64,000 nt of DNA from Desulfoferula mesophila (GCF_037076455.1 NZ_AP028679.1:449501-513500), one strand, 5' to 3'; shown: positions 51,151 to 61,176, counted from the first letter of the stretch. Notes: generated from the letters alone by a model not told the origin. A program made the numbers and translations.

Positions 51151-52136
51151 GCCGCCTGCTCCGGTTGTTGGGGTTCAGCGGGCCCCGGCTCCAGGAAAAA
51201 TTGGTCGCACAGGGCCCACAACTCGCCTAACTCCCGGCAGGGCCCGGCCGCGCGGCGAAACTGGGAGGCTCCGGGCAGGCCCCGGGAATACCACATCATG
51301 AATTGCCGCACGAAATGCAGGGCATGGCCCTCGCCGCCCAATTGCTTGGCCAGCTCCAGGTGCTCGGCCAGGGCGCGGCGCTTCATGGCCGGGGTCACCG
51401 CCGAGGGCTCGCGGCCCTCCAGGCGGGCCAGGGCGCGGGTGAAGATCCAAGGATCGCCCATGGCCCCCCGGCCGATCATCACCGCCGCGCAGCCGGTCTC
51501 GGCCAGCATGCGCACCGCGTCGCGCCCGCTGGTCACGTCGCCGTTGCCGATAACCGGCACGGGGCACCAGGCGGCCAGGCGCCGGATGGCCCCCCAATCG
51601 GCCCGCCCTCCGAAGCCCTGGCGGGTGGTGCGGGCGTGCAGGGTTATGGCCTGGGCTCCCGCCTTCACCAGGCGGGGCACCAGGTCTTCGGTGATGTCGC
51701 GGCTGGGCCCCAGGCGAATCTTGGCGCTAACCGGCAGGCGGGAGTTCTCGGCCACCGCGGCCATGATCTCGGCGGCGCGGACCGGGTCTTCCAACAGGGC
51801 GCTGCCCGCGCCGGGGCGGCGCACCTTTTTGGCCGGGCAGCCCATGTTCACGTCCAGGGCGTCGGCCTCCAGGTCGCCGGCCAAAGCCGCGGCCCGGCCC
51901 ATCTGATCGGGATCGGCCCCGAACAGCTGCAACACCAGGGGCCGCTCGCCGGGCAGGCTGCGGGCCAGGCGCAGGGTCTGGGGCTGGCGGCGCAACAGGC
52001 CGGGGGCGCTGATCATTTCGCTGTAGACCATGGCCGCGCCGGCCCGGCGGGCCATGAGGCGAAAGGCGGGGCCCGACACCCCGGCCATGGGCGCGGCCAC
52101 AAACGGCGATTGCAGTGTAAGCCCCAGTAGTTGCAT
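51147..52136 (-). CDS. tRNA-dihydrouridine synthase
   Basis: A 329-residue FMN enzyme that reduces uridines in the D-loop of tRNA. The TIM-barrel N-terminus has LQSPFVAAPMAGVSGPAFR, the catalytic cysteine is C100 in DVNMGCPAKKV, and phosphate-binding NGDVTSG and GRGAMGDPWIF follow, then the small helical domain. I start at ATG 52136 (MQLLGL), where the conserved domain begins; a GTG at 52181 is an alternative, and neither has a strong ribosome-binding site. The stop overlaps the ispH-ubiA start. The subfamily is closest to DusB in the visible motifs, but I do not fix it. Confidence 0.9.
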   Translation of the reverse strand: MQLLGLTLQSPFVAAPMAGVSGPAFRLMARRAGAAMVYSEMISAPGLLRRQPQTLRLARSLPGERPLVLQLFGADPDQMGRAAALAGDLEADALDVNMGCPAKKVRRPGAGSALLEDPVRAAEIMAAVAENSRLPVSAKIRLGPSRDITEDLVPRLVKAGAQAITLHARTTRQGFGGRADWGAIRRLAAWCPVPVIGNGDVTSGRDAVRMLAETGCAAVMIGRGAMGDPWIFTRALARLEGREPSAVTPAMKRRALAEHLELAKQLGGEGHALHFVRQFMMWYSRGLPGASQFRRAAGPCRELGELWALCDQFFLEPGPAEPQQPEQAA

Positions 52137-52181
52137 GGGGTTGAGTCTACCTGAGCCCCGAGGGGCTGTAAACCTGCTCAC

Positions 52182-52210
52182 TTGACATGGGGGCGGTCAG
52201 GTACGAACAT
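52182..52210 (+). promoter_or_regulatory. Candidate promoter of the radical SAM gene
   Basis: A perfect TTGACA (52182-52187), a 17-nt spacer and GAACAT (52205-52210). It lies 40 nt before the start codon at 52251. Confidence 0.55.
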
Positions 52211-52250
52211 TTAGGGGCGTCGCCTTTCCGCAAGCTGGAGGGAGTTAAGC

Positions 52251-53189
52251 GTGAGCGGTTCCGACGGCCAGCAGGCCGTGTTCGGGCCGGTGCCCAGCCG
52301 GAGGCTGGGCCGGAGTTTGGGGGTGGACTTGGTCTACCCCAAGACCTGCCCATTGGATTGCATCTACTGCGAACTGGGCCGCACCACGGTGCACACCGCC
52401 CAGCGCGGCCGCTTTCGCGACGCGGACCAGGTGTTGGCCCAAGTGGCCCGGCGCCTGTCCGAGATGGACACCCCGCCGGATTTCGTGACCCTGGCCGGCA
52501 GCGGCGAGCCCACCCTGCACCTGGAGCTGGGCCGGGTCATCGCCGAGCTTAAACGCCTCAGCCCCTGCCGGGTGGCGGTGCTCACCAACGGGGTGCTGTT
52601 GCCCGACCCCCAGGTGCGCCGCGATTTGGCTTTGGCCGACGTGGTGATCCCCAGCCTGGACGCGGTGGACCAACAGATATTTGAACGCATCAACCGGCCC
52701 GTGCCTGGGCTTATAATAGACGACGTTGTCGAAGGCCTGAAGGCCTTTGCCCGCGAGTTCGACGGCAAGCTGTGGCTGGAGATTCTCCTGGCCTCGGGCA
52801 TCAACGACTCTCCCGAGCACTTGGTCGCCCTGGCGGCCGCGGCCCGGGAGATCGGCCCGGAGCTGGTGCAGCTCAACACGGTGATCCGCCCTCCGGCGGT
52901 GCCCGGAGTGGGCGCCCTGTCCCTGGAGCGCCTGGAGGAGATCGCCACCGGCTTCGGCCTGCCCTGCACGGTGAGCGCCCCTCCCCGGCCCGCGGCCGGC
53001 GGCGAGCGGGGCGACCTGGAGCTCCAGGTGTGCGAGATGACCCGGCGCCGGCCCTGCACCGTCTCCGACGTGGCCGCCATGGCCGGGGTGCAGCCGGAGC
53101 GGGCCGAGCGGCTTTTGCACGAGCTGGCCCGCAAGGGCCTGGTGCGGCCGGAAGATTTCGGGGGCGAGATTTTTTATCGCGGTTTGTAG
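52251..53189 (+). CDS. Radical SAM protein of unassigned function
   Basis: A 312-residue radical SAM enzyme. The cluster motif is CPLDCIYC (C33, C37, C40), preceded by GPVPSRRLGRSLGVD and followed by LAGSGEPTLH, the SAM-binding glycine motif. The C-terminal 60 residues look like a winged helix (RRRPCTVSDVAAMAGVQPE). This layout matches a COG0731-like group, whose members include wyosine-related enzymes in archaea and uncharacterised bacterial proteins. The start is GTG 52251 after GGAGGGAG. It is followed 21 nt later by the large activase gene, so both are likely on one transcript. Confidence 0.85.
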   Translation: MSGSDGQQAVFGPVPSRRLGRSLGVDLVYPKTCPLDCIYCELGRTTVHTAQRGRFRDADQVLAQVARRLSEMDTPPDFVTLAGSGEPTLHLELGRVIAELKRLSPCRVAVLTNGVLLPDPQVRRDLALADVVIPSLDAVDQQIFERINRPVPGLIIDDVVEGLKAFAREFDGKLWLEILLASGINDSPEHLVALAAAAREIGPELVQLNTVIRPPAVPGVGALSLERLEEIATGFGLPCTVSAPPRPAAGGERGDLELQVCEMTRRRPCTVSDVAAMAGVQPERAERLLHELARKGLVRPEDFGGEIFYRGL

Positions 53190-53210
53190 GTTCATCCGGA
53201 AAGGTGCGGC

Positions 53211-56200
53211 ATGAGCGAATCCTCCGTTGGCGACAAGGTGACGGATAAAGGCAAACTCTACCTGGGCCTGGACGTGGGCTCGGTCAGCCTGGACACGGTG
53301 GTCCTGGACGGCGAAGGCCAGATTCTCCTGGCCGACTACACCCGCACCAAGGGACGGCCCCTGGCCGTGGCCGCCGAGGTGTTGGGTGGGGTGGTGGAGC
53401 GCTTCGGCCGCGAGTCCTTCGCGGCGGTGGCGGTTACCGGCAGCGGCGCCCCCACCTTGACCCCCCTGTTGGGCGGCGAGGTGGTCAACGAGATCATCGC
53501 CGCGGCCCGGGGGGTGCAGCGCTTGTGTCCCCAGGCCCGCACCGTCATCGACATGGGCGGCGAGGACGCCAAGCTGATCCTGGTCAGCCCCGGCCCGGAC
53601 GGCGGGCTGCGCATCGAAGACTTCGCCATGAACACCATGTGCGCGGCGGGCACCGGCTCCTTTTTGGACCAGCAGTCCCACCGGTTGCAGCTGACCATCG
53701 AGCAGTTCTCGGAGATCGCCCTGAACAGCGCCAACCCGCCGCGGCTGGCCGGGCGCTGCAGCGTGTTCGCCAAGAGCGACATGATCCACCTGCAACAGGA
53801 AGCCACCCCGGACTACGACATCGTGGCCGGGCTGTGCTTCGCCATGGCCCGCAACCTCAAGTCCAACATCGCCAAGGGCAAGAAGGTGGTGCCGCCGGTG
53901 GCTTTCATCGGCGGGGTGGCCGCCAACCAGGGGGTGCACCGGGCCCTCAAGGAAATCTTGAAGCTGGCCGATGACGAGCTTTTGGTGCCCCCTGACTTCG
54001 GCTGCGTGGGGGCCCTGGGCGCGGCCCTGTTCGCCCAGGACAAGGGCCTGGTGGCCCCCCTGACCGATCTGGCGGACCTGGAGCGGCGGGCGGCCGAGGT
54101 GGCCGGGGAAACCAAGCGCCTGCCCAAGCTCATGCTGGGCGAGCACCACGGCAAAAACCTGCAGGAAATCAAGGTGCCCGAAGGGCAGCTGACCGGCTAC
54201 CTGGGGGTGGACGTGGGTTCCATTTCCACCAACGTGGTGGTCATCGACCCAGAGGGCAACGTGCTCTCCAAGCAGTACCTGCTCACCGCCGGGCGGCCCC
54301 TGGAGGCGGTCAAGGAGGGCCTGCGCCTGGCCGGGGCCGAGATCGGCGACCGGGTGACCATCCTGGGCGCGGGCACCACCGGCTCGGGCCGCTACCTCAC
54401 CGCCGACTTCATCGGGGCGGACATCGTGCGCAACGAGATCACCGCCCAGGCCACCGCCGCGGCCCACATCGACCCCGAGGTGGACACCATCTTCGAGATC
54501 GGGGGCCAGGACTCCAAGTACATCTCCTTGGAGAACGGGGCCATCGTGGACTTCATGATGAACAAGGTCTGCGCGGCGGGCACCGGCAGCTTTCTGGAGG
54601 AGCAGGCCGAGAAGCTGGGCATCCAGATCAAGGGCGAGTTCGGCTCCAAGGCCCTGGCCGCGCCCAACCCGGTGCGCATGGGCGAGCGCTGCACCGTGTT
54701 CATGGAATCGGACCTGGTGTCCCACCAGGCCGCCGGGGCCGAGATCGACGACCTGGTGGCCGGGCTCAGCTATTCCATCGTGCACAACTACCTGAACAAG
54801 GTGGTGGAAGACCGCAAGATCGGGGGGCGTATCTTCTACCAGGGGGCCACCGCCGCCAACCAGGGCATCGTGGCCGCCTTCGAGGCGGTGACCGGACGCC
54901 CCATCATCGTGCCCCCCCACCACGACGTGACCGGGGCCATCGGCGCGGCCCTTTTGGCCATGCGCGAGCGCACCTGGAAAGAAAGCTCCTTCAAGGGCTT
55001 CCAGATCAGCGAGACCGGCTACGAGATCACCACCTTCGAGTGCTCGGGCTGCCCCAACACCTGCTCCATCCGCAAGGTCAAGGTGGAGGGCCTGGACAAG
55101 CCGCTGTTCTACGGCTCGCGTTGCGAAAAATACGACGTGGACCGCGACGCCCAGGTGCGCGAGGACATCCCCGACCTGTTCGCCGAGCGCGAGGAAATGT
55201 TGCTTTCCTACGCGGGACCGGTGGACCCTGGGCGCAAAAAAGGCGTGATCGGCATTCCCCGCACCATGTTCTTCCGGGAATGGCTGCCCTTTTTCAGCGC
55301 CTTCTTGAACGCCCTGGGCTTCGAGGTGCAGATCTCCGGGCCCAGCACCAAGCGCCTGATCCACAAGGGCGTGGAGGCGGTGGTCAACGAGCCCTGCTTC
55401 CCGGTGAAGGTGGCCCACGGCCACCTGGCCGAGCTCATCGAGGCCGGGGTGGAGAAAATTTTACTGCCCTCGCTGGTCAACCTGCCCGCGCCGGGCAACG
55501 AGCTGACCTACGGCCAGGTGTGCCCCTATGCCCAGACCCTGTGCTACACCGCCCCGGCGGCCCTGGACTTTGGCAAGAGCGAGCTAATCGACAGCCCGCT
55601 GCGCTTTGGCTACGACGGGGCCACCATGCGCAAGGACCTCAAGGCCCTGGCCAAACGGCTGGGCGCCGGGACCCGGGGGCTCGGCCAGGCCATCGCCGCC
55701 GGCTGGGAGGCCCAGCACGACTTCAGCCGCCGCCTGGTGGAGCGGGGCAGGGAGGTCTTGGCCTCCATGAAGCCGGACGACCGGGCCATGGTGGTGATCA
55801 GCCGCCCCTACAACGGGGCCGACCCCGGCCTCAACCTGGGCCTGCCCCAGAAGATGCGCCATCTGGGGGTCTACTCCATCCCCATGGATTTCCTCGACTT
55901 GGACCAGCACATGGGCCATCCCGAGCTGTCCGAGATGTACTGGCGCTACGGCCAGAAGATTTTGGCCTCGGCCCTTCAGGTGCGCCAAGACCCTCGCCTG
56001 CACGCGGTGTACATCACCAACTTCGGCTGCGGGCCCGACAGCTTCATCGGCCATTTCTTTAGACGCATCATGGAGGGCAAGCCCTTCCTGGAGATCGAGA
56101 TCGACGAGCACTCGGCCGACGTGGGGGCCATCACCCGCCTGGAGGCCTTCCTGGACTCCCTGGGCAACGTGACCACCGCCCCGCCCAAGGCCACCACCAC

Positions 56201-57419
56201 CCGGCGGCGCAACATCCAGCCCGGCGAGCGCACCATCTACATTCCACCCATGACCGACCACTCGGTGGCCGTGGCCGCGGCCTTCGCCGCCTGCGGGGGG
56301 CATGCCGAAGTGTTGCCCGAGAGCGACCAGCGCACCCTGGAACTGGGCCGCCGCTATACCTCGGGCAAGGAGTGCTACCCCTGCGCCCTGACCACCGGCG
56401 ACCTCTTGAAGCTGCTGATGGATGAAAAGGTGCCCGCCGACCAGGTGGCCTTTTTCATGCCCGGCGGCACCGGCCCCTGCCGCTTCGGCCAATACCACCG
56501 CTACCACCGCCTGATCCTGGACGAGCTGGGCTTTAACCAGGCCCGCATCTACTCGCCGGACCAGTCGGAGGTTTTCTACAAGGAACTCGGCATGGTGGGC
56601 GGCAGCGACTTCGTGCGCCTGGGCTGGCAGGGCCTGGTGGCCGTGGATCTGCTCAAAAAGGCCCTGCACGAAACTCGGCCCTACGAGGACCACCCCGGCG
56701 ATTGCGACGAGGTGTACCACCACATGCTGGACCGGGTCTCCGAGGTGATCCGGGCCAAGGGCGACCTCAAGCCGGTGATGGCCGAGGCCCGCCACGAGTT
56801 CGCGGCGGTGAGGCGCTCCGGCCAAAACCATAGGCCCCTGGTGGGAGTGGTGGGCGAGATCTACACCCGGGCCAACAGCTTTGCCAACGAGGACGTCGTG
56901 CGCACCATCGAGGCCCTGGGCGGCGAGGCCTGGACCCCCACCATCGGCGAGTGGGTGCTCTACACCAACTTCACCTCCGCGGTGCGGGCCAAGATGCTCA
57001 AAAAGCGCCGCGACCTCATCGGCACCCTGTTGGAGAACTACTTCCAGCACAAGGACGAGCGCAACCTGGCCAAGCCCTGGGCCGGGGCCCTCAAGAGCCT
57101 GCACGAGCCGGACGTCAAGGAAGTGCTCAAGATGGCCCACCCCTATCTGGAGCCCAGCTTCGAGGGCGAGGCCATCCTCTCCCTGGGCAAGAGCCGGGAC
57201 ATGTTCAGCCGGGGGGCCTCGGGGGTGGTCAACGTGATCCCCTTCACCTGCATGCCCGGCACCATCGTCAACGCCCTGATGAAGCGCTTCCGGGAAGACC
57301 ACGGCAACCTGCCCTTTTTGCCCATGGCCATGGACGGCCAGGAGCAGACCGGCAGCCGCATCCGCCTGGAGGCCTTCATGCACCAGGTGCGCCAGTTCCA
57401 GCAGGCCCGCGAAAACTGA
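53211..57419 (+). CDS. Large acyl-CoA dehydratase activase with two ASKHA domains and DUF2229
   Basis: A 1402-residue cytoplasmic ATPase and iron-sulfur protein. The first BadF/BcrA-type domain covers about residues 15-300 (GLDVGSVSLD; cluster cysteine C144 in NTMCAAGTGSF). The second covers about 325-600 (GVDVGSISTN; GGQDSK; C454 in NKVCAAGTGSF). A DUF2229/COG3580 domain follows (SGCPNTCSIRKVKVEG; YGSRCEKYDVDRD), then a COG3581-like HgdB-related C-terminus (SGKECYPCALTTGD; PGGTGPCRFGQY). It thus holds two activator lobes and a dehydratase-like part in one chain. The partner and substrate are unknown for this family. It has its own terminator. Confidence 0.92.
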   Translation: MSESSVGDKVTDKGKLYLGLDVGSVSLDTVVLDGEGQILLADYTRTKGRPLAVAAEVLGGVVERFGRESFAAVAVTGSGAPTLTPLLGGEVVNEIIAAARGVQRLCPQARTVIDMGGEDAKLILVSPGPDGGLRIEDFAMNTMCAAGTGSFLDQQSHRLQLTIEQFSEIALNSANPPRLAGRCSVFAKSDMIHLQQEATPDYDIVAGLCFAMARNLKSNIAKGKKVVPPVAFIGGVAANQGVHRALKEILKLADDELLVPPDFGCVGALGAALFAQDKGLVAPLTDLADLERRAAEVAGETKRLPKLMLGEHHGKNLQEIKVPEGQLTGYLGVDVGSISTNVVVIDPEGNVLSKQYLLTAGRPLEAVKEGLRLAGAEIGDRVTILGAGTTGSGRYLTADFIGADIVRNEITAQATAAAHIDPEVDTIFEIGGQDSKYISLENGAIVDFMMNKVCAAGTGSFLEEQAEKLGIQIKGEFGSKALAAPNPVRMGERCTVFMESDLVSHQAAGAEIDDLVAGLSYSIVHNYLNKVVEDRKIGGRIFYQGATAANQGIVAAFEAVTGRPIIVPPHHDVTGAIGAALLAMRERTWKESSFKGFQISETGYEITTFECSGCPNTCSIRKVKVEGLDKPLFYGSRCEKYDVDRDAQVREDIPDLFAEREEMLLSYAGPVDPGRKKGVIGIPRTMFFREWLPFFSAFLNALGFEVQISGPSTKRLIHKGVEAVVNEPCFPVKVAHGHLAELIEAGVEKILLPSLVNLPAPGNELTYGQVCPYAQTLCYTAPAALDFGKSELIDSPLRFGYDGATMRKDLKALAKRLGAGTRGLGQAIAAGWEAQHDFSRRLVERGREVLASMKPDDRAMVVISRPYNGADPGLNLGLPQKMRHLGVYSIPMDFLDLDQHMGHPELSEMYWRYGQKILASALQVRQDPRLHAVYITNFGCGPDSFIGHFFRRIMEGKPFLEIEIDEHSADVGAITRLEAFLDSLGNVTTAPPKATTTRRRNIQPGERTIYIPPMTDHSVAVAAAFAACGGHAEVLPESDQRTLELGRRYTSGKECYPCALTTGDLLKLLMDEKVPADQVAFFMPGGTGPCRFGQYHRYHRLILDELGFNQARIYSPDQSEVFYKELGMVGGSDFVRLGWQGLVAVDLLKKALHETRPYEDHPGDCDEVYHHMLDRVSEVIRAKGDLKPVMAEARHEFAAVRRSGQNHRPLVGVVGEIYTRANSFANEDVVRTIEALGGEAWTPTIGEWVLYTNFTSAVRAKMLKKRRDLIGTLLENYFQHKDERNLAKPWAGALKSLHEPDVKEVLKMAHPYLEPSFEGEAILSLGKSRDMFSRGASGVVNVIPFTCMPGTIVNALMKRFREDHGNLPFLPMAMDGQEQTGSRIRLEAFMHQVRQFQQAREN

Positions 57420-57435
57420 TTTGCCAGCAAAAACA

Positions 57436-57475
57436 AGCGGTCCCCTTTCGGCTAGGCCGGAGGGGGACCGTTTTG
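57436..57475 (+). terminator. Rho-independent terminator after the large activase gene
   Basis: CGGTCCCC (57438-57445) pairs with GGGGACCG (57463-57470), followed by TTTT. It lies 20 nt after the stop codon. Confidence 0.88.
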
Positions 57476-57550
57476 CCCCAAGCGGGCCCCACTAAAAACT
57501 TTCCCACGACTCCGTAGCAAAAATTCAAGGATTCAGGTAAGCTGGCCTAC

Positions 57551-59488
57551 ATGTCACGCAAAATGCTCATAAACGCCACCGGGGTGGAGGAACTCAGGGT
57601 GGCGGTGGTCGAGGAGGGCCGGTTGGAGGCCTTTTACGTGGAGACCGCCGCCCAAGCCCAGACCCGGGGCAACATCTACAAGGGGGTGGTGGCCAACGTG
57701 GAGCCCAGTCTCCAGGCCGCCTTCATCGATTACGGCCGCGCCAAGCACGGCTTTTTGCAGATATCGGATCTGCGCAACGATCTTTGGGGCGAACACCAGA
57801 CCCCGGCCAAGGGCCTGCCGCCCTTGCAGGACGTGCTCAAAAAGGGCCGTCAGCTTCTGGTGCAGGTGGTCAAGGAGGAGACCGGCAACAAGGGCGCGGC
57901 CCTGACCACCCATCTGTCCATTCCCGGCCAATACCTGGTGGTCACCCCCGGCCATTCCCACGTGGGGGTTTCCCGCCAGATCGCCGACGACAAGGAGCGC
58001 AGCCGCATCAAAGAGGTGCTGGACTCCCTGGAGCGGCCCGAGGGCCTGGGGGTGATCGCCCGCACCGCGGCCGAGGGGCGCTCCAAGCGCGATATCACCA
58101 CCAACCTGAAGCAGCTCATCCGCCTGTGGGAGGATATCGAAAAGCGGGGCAAGGAAGCCAAGCCCCGCACCCTGATCCACAAGGAGGAGGAACTGGCGGT
58201 GCGCACGGTGCGCGACCTGTTCACCTCCGACCTGGGCGAGATATTGGTGGACGACCCTGTGGTGTTCCAGCGGGTGAGCACCTTCGTGGGCACGGTGAAC
58301 CCTCGGCGCAAGAAGATCGTCAAGCTCTACCAGCAGCAGCGGCCCATCTTCGCCAAGTACGCTCTGGAAGAGCAGATATCGAGCGTTTACCAGCCGGCGG
58401 TGCGCCTGCCTTCCGGGGGCGGCATCGTCATCAGCCCCACCGAGGCCCTGGTGGCGGTGGATGTCAACTCCGGCAAGACCGCCGGGGGCAGGCAACTGGA
58501 GGACACCGCCCTGGCCGTGAACCTGGAGGCGGCGGCCGAGATAGCCCGCCAGTTGCGCCTGCGAGACCTGGGCGGGCTGATCGTAATAGATTTCATAGAC
58601 ATGCGCGACCGCTCCAACCAGCGCAAGGTGCGCAAGGCCCTGGGCGACGCGCTAAAGGGCGACAAGGCCAAGACCACGGTGGGCCATATCAGCCGCTTCG
58701 GGCTGTTGGAGATGAGCCGCCAGCGCATCCGCCCGGCCATAGACTTCGGGGCCACCCGCACCTGTCCGGTGTGCCAGGGCCGGGGCCTGCTGCTCACCAG
58801 CGAGGCCCTGGGGCGCAAGGTGCTCAGGGACCTGGAGCTCAAGCTCCGGGGCTACGGCGGCAAGGGGCTCAAGGTGCGTCTGGCCCCGGAAACCGCCCAC
58901 CACCTGCAAAACGTCAAACGGGTGGAACTGGCCCGCCTGGAGTCGGTCAGCGGGGTGTGCCTGGAGCTGGTGGCCGACCACAGCGTGGACCTGGACGACT
59001 GCAAGACCGAGGCCTGCGGCGAACCCTGGGCCGTGACCCCTGTGCCCAAGGAGCCGGAGCCGGTGGCTCCGCCGCCGGCCGCCGCGCCGCCCAAACCGGT
59101 GGCTCCGGCCCCGGCCAAGCCGGCCCCCGCCGAGGAGGGCCGGGCCGAGGCCGCCCCGGCCAAGCCGGCCGCGCGCAAGCGCCGCCGCAGCCGCAAGAAA
59201 CCGGCCCCCGAGGCCAAGGCGGACGCCGGCGAAGCCTCCCAGGCCCCAGCCCCTCCGGTTTCGCCCCCGGAGCCGGCCCCCCAAGCGGCTCCCCAGAGTG
59301 CGGAACCGGCCGCCAACGGCCAAACCCCGCCCGAGGAAACCGCGCCCGCGGCCAAGAAGCGCCGCCGCCGCCGTCCCTCCGGGGCCCAGCGCCGGGCCCG
59401 GGCCAAGGCCAAGGCCCGGGAAGAATCCCAGAACGGGGCTGCGCCGGACGCCGGGAACCAGGGAGCGGACGCCGCGGCCGAGGGCTAG
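57551..59488 (+). CDS. rng: Ribonuclease G/E family endoribonuclease
   Basis: A 645-residue single-strand endoribonuclease for rRNA processing and mRNA decay. The S1 domain spans about residues 38-125 (GNIYKGVVANVEPSLQAAFI), the catalytic DNase I-like region has the Mg-binding aspartates (ALVAVDVNSGK, then VIDFIDMRDRSNQRKV), and the zinc-link CxxC is in RTCPVCQGRG. The 500-residue core resembles RNase G. The last 130 residues are Pro/Ala-rich with basic clusters (RKRRRSRKKP, KKRRRRRPSG), a low-complexity tail that could bind RNA or partner proteins as in RNase E. It converges on the CoA-transferase gene with 1 nt between. Confidence 0.92.
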   Translation: MSRKMLINATGVEELRVAVVEEGRLEAFYVETAAQAQTRGNIYKGVVANVEPSLQAAFIDYGRAKHGFLQISDLRNDLWGEHQTPAKGLPPLQDVLKKGRQLLVQVVKEETGNKGAALTTHLSIPGQYLVVTPGHSHVGVSRQIADDKERSRIKEVLDSLERPEGLGVIARTAAEGRSKRDITTNLKQLIRLWEDIEKRGKEAKPRTLIHKEEELAVRTVRDLFTSDLGEILVDDPVVFQRVSTFVGTVNPRRKKIVKLYQQQRPIFAKYALEEQISSVYQPAVRLPSGGGIVISPTEALVAVDVNSGKTAGGRQLEDTALAVNLEAAAEIARQLRLRDLGGLIVIDFIDMRDRSNQRKVRKALGDALKGDKAKTTVGHISRFGLLEMSRQRIRPAIDFGATRTCPVCQGRGLLLTSEALGRKVLRDLELKLRGYGGKGLKVRLAPETAHHLQNVKRVELARLESVSGVCLELVADHSVDLDDCKTEACGEPWAVTPVPKEPEPVAPPPAAAPPKPVAPAPAKPAPAEEGRAEAAPAKPAARKRRRSRKKPAPEAKADAGEASQAPAPPVSPPEPAPQAAPQSAEPAANGQTPPEETAPAAKKRRRRRPSGAQRRARAKAKAREESQNGAAPDAGNQGADAAAEG

Positions 59489-59489
59489 G

Positions 59490-60650
59490 CTAGGCCAGCT
59501 TTACCACTCCCCGGCCGGCCAGTTCCTGCATCTGGTCTTGGTTGAGGCCCAGCCCGGCCAACACCCGGGCGCTGTCCTGGCCCAGGGCCGGGGGCGGATC
59601 GGTGGCGGCCAGGGGCGACCCCGACATCTTCAGGGGGCAGGCCAACTGCACCCCGTCCTCCAGGGGCTCGGCCAGGCCCCGCTCCCCGGCCAGGGGCGAG
59701 GCCACCGCCTCGGGCAGCGAGAGCACCGGCTCGCAACAAGCGTCGTGGGCCGCCCAAAACTCGCTCCACTGCTCGCGGGTGCGCCCGGCGAAGATGGCGG
59801 CCACCTCCTGAACGGCCTCCGGCCCGGCGAACTGCTTGTCCACCAGGTCGGGGCGCTCCACCGCCCGGCAAAACGTCCGCCAAAACTTGGGCTCCAGGGC
59901 CCCCAGGGAGAACCAGCCCCCGTCCTTGGTGCGGTAGAGGTTGTAGCAGGGGTAGGCCCCGTTGAGGGTCATGCCCTTGGGGCGGGGGGCGTCCAGGCCG
60001 GCCTGCACCCCGGCCCAGATCATGGTGGCCAGGGACATGGAGCCGTCGAACATGGCCGTGTCCACGTGCTGGCCCCGGCCGGTGCGCTCCCGCTGGTACA
60101 GGGCGGCCAATACTCCGGTCAGGCCCAGCAGCGCCCCTCCGGCCAGGTCGGCCATCTGCACCCCGGGAATGGCCAGGTTTTCCTCGTGGCCGCCGGTGAG
60201 GCTCAACACCCCGGCCAGGGCCAGGTAGTTGATGTCGTGCCCCGCCTTGTGGGCCAGGGAGCCCTGCTGGCCGTAGCCGGAGATGGACACCTGGATCAGG
60301 CGGGGTTGCCGAGCGCTCAGGGTGGGGAACTCCAGGCCCAGGCGGCTCATGACCCCCGGCCGGAACCCCTCCACCAGCACGTCGTAATCCTGTGCCAGGC
60401 GCAACAGGAGGTCGCGCCCCGCCGGGTCCTTGAGGTTCAGAGCCAGGCTTTTCTTGCCCCGGTTCAGGGCCGCGAAATAGGGGGAGTCCTCTTCTTCGCC
60501 GCCGGTGACGCTGCGGCTGTAGTCGCCGCCCACCGGGTTTTCCACCTTGAGCACCTCGGCCCCTAGGCAGGCCATGAGCCAGCTCAGGTAGAGGCCGGGC
60601 AGGTTGAGGCAAAGATCCAGCACCTTGATTCCGCTTAGGGCATGGGGCAC
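59490..60650 (-). CDS. Family III CoA-transferase (CaiB/BaiF)
   Basis: A 386-residue CoA-transferase that moves CoA between carboxylic acids through an aspartyl intermediate. Landmarks are LGAEVLKVENPVGGDYSR at the N-terminus, NRGKKSLALNLKDPAGRD, SGYGQQGSLAHKAGHDINYLA with the catalytic Asp candidate D in GHDINYL, and a C-terminal PLLG-like segment. It forms an interlocked dimer in known cases. I start at GTG 60650 because GGAGG lies 5 nt upstream; GTG 60668 is a possible longer start. It may act on succinyl-, formyl- or aromatic acyl-CoA. No genetic partner lies beside it. Confidence 0.9.
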   Translation of the reverse strand: MPHALSGIKVLDLCLNLPGLYLSWLMACLGAEVLKVENPVGGDYSRSVTGGEEEDSPYFAALNRGKKSLALNLKDPAGRDLLLRLAQDYDVLVEGFRPGVMSRLGLEFPTLSARQPRLIQVSISGYGQQGSLAHKAGHDINYLALAGVLSLTGGHEENLAIPGVQMADLAGGALLGLTGVLAALYQRERTGRGQHVDTAMFDGSMSLATMIWAGVQAGLDAPRPKGMTLNGAYPCYNLYRTKDGGWFSLGALEPKFWRTFCRAVERPDLVDKQFAGPEAVQEVAAIFAGRTREQWSEFWAAHDACCEPVLSLPEAVASPLAGERGLAEPLEDGVQLACPLKMSGSPLAATDPPPALGQDSARVLAGLGLNQDQMQELAGRGVVKLA

Positions 60651-61058
60651 ACGCACCTCCCTGGCCACGCATTTCGGGCCCCTTGGGGCCAGATTGGGGT
60701 CTAGCGGCTTATCATGCTGAAATCAAAGATGGTCTATCGGCGAGTTCTCCGGTTGCCAGCCTTTTCGAATCATTGGGGCGCCAAGCATTTTGGGAGGCGC
60801 ACCGGCCTCCCGGCCATGGCGCCGGTTCCCTAGATTATTATCCCACCAAAACCCTAAATAACATAAAACAAGTGGTGTTTGCTCGCGCTTTGCGGCCGGA
60901 TTCCGGGCCGCCGGAGCCTCGCTGGGCGGCGCCTGGTGGAAAAAAGGCCCGGCAAGGCGAAAGGCGCCGGGGTTCGCGAAAATGCCGGCTACCCTATCCC
61001 TCTGGAAATCGTTCTGAATTGGCCTGATCCGGACTTTGTGACGAATAACACATTTTTC

Positions 61059-61087
61059 TTGACATCAAAGATAACTCTACGTTAGAA
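61059..61087 (+). promoter_or_regulatory. Upstream aprBA promoter candidate (P1)
   Basis: TTGACA (61059-61064), a 17-nt spacer and TTAGAA (61082-61087). The -35 is perfect; the -10 is weak. The motif TTGACAT also starts P2 118 nt downstream. Confidence 0.4.
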
Positions 61088-61176
61088 AAGGCCGACCCCA
61101 TGGAAAAAGTAGGCCGAATCCTCTGTGGCGCCTGGTCGCCCGAGACCAAAAGGCTGCGAGGGAATGGCGAAATTGC

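Noticed and set aside
52245-55424. Very long open frame on the minus strand opposite the radical SAM and activase genes
   Set aside because: High-GC codon bias opens antisense frames. The frame lacks family motifs and is His-, Gly- and Gln-rich like other such shadows, while the plus-strand proteins have clear catalytic motifs.
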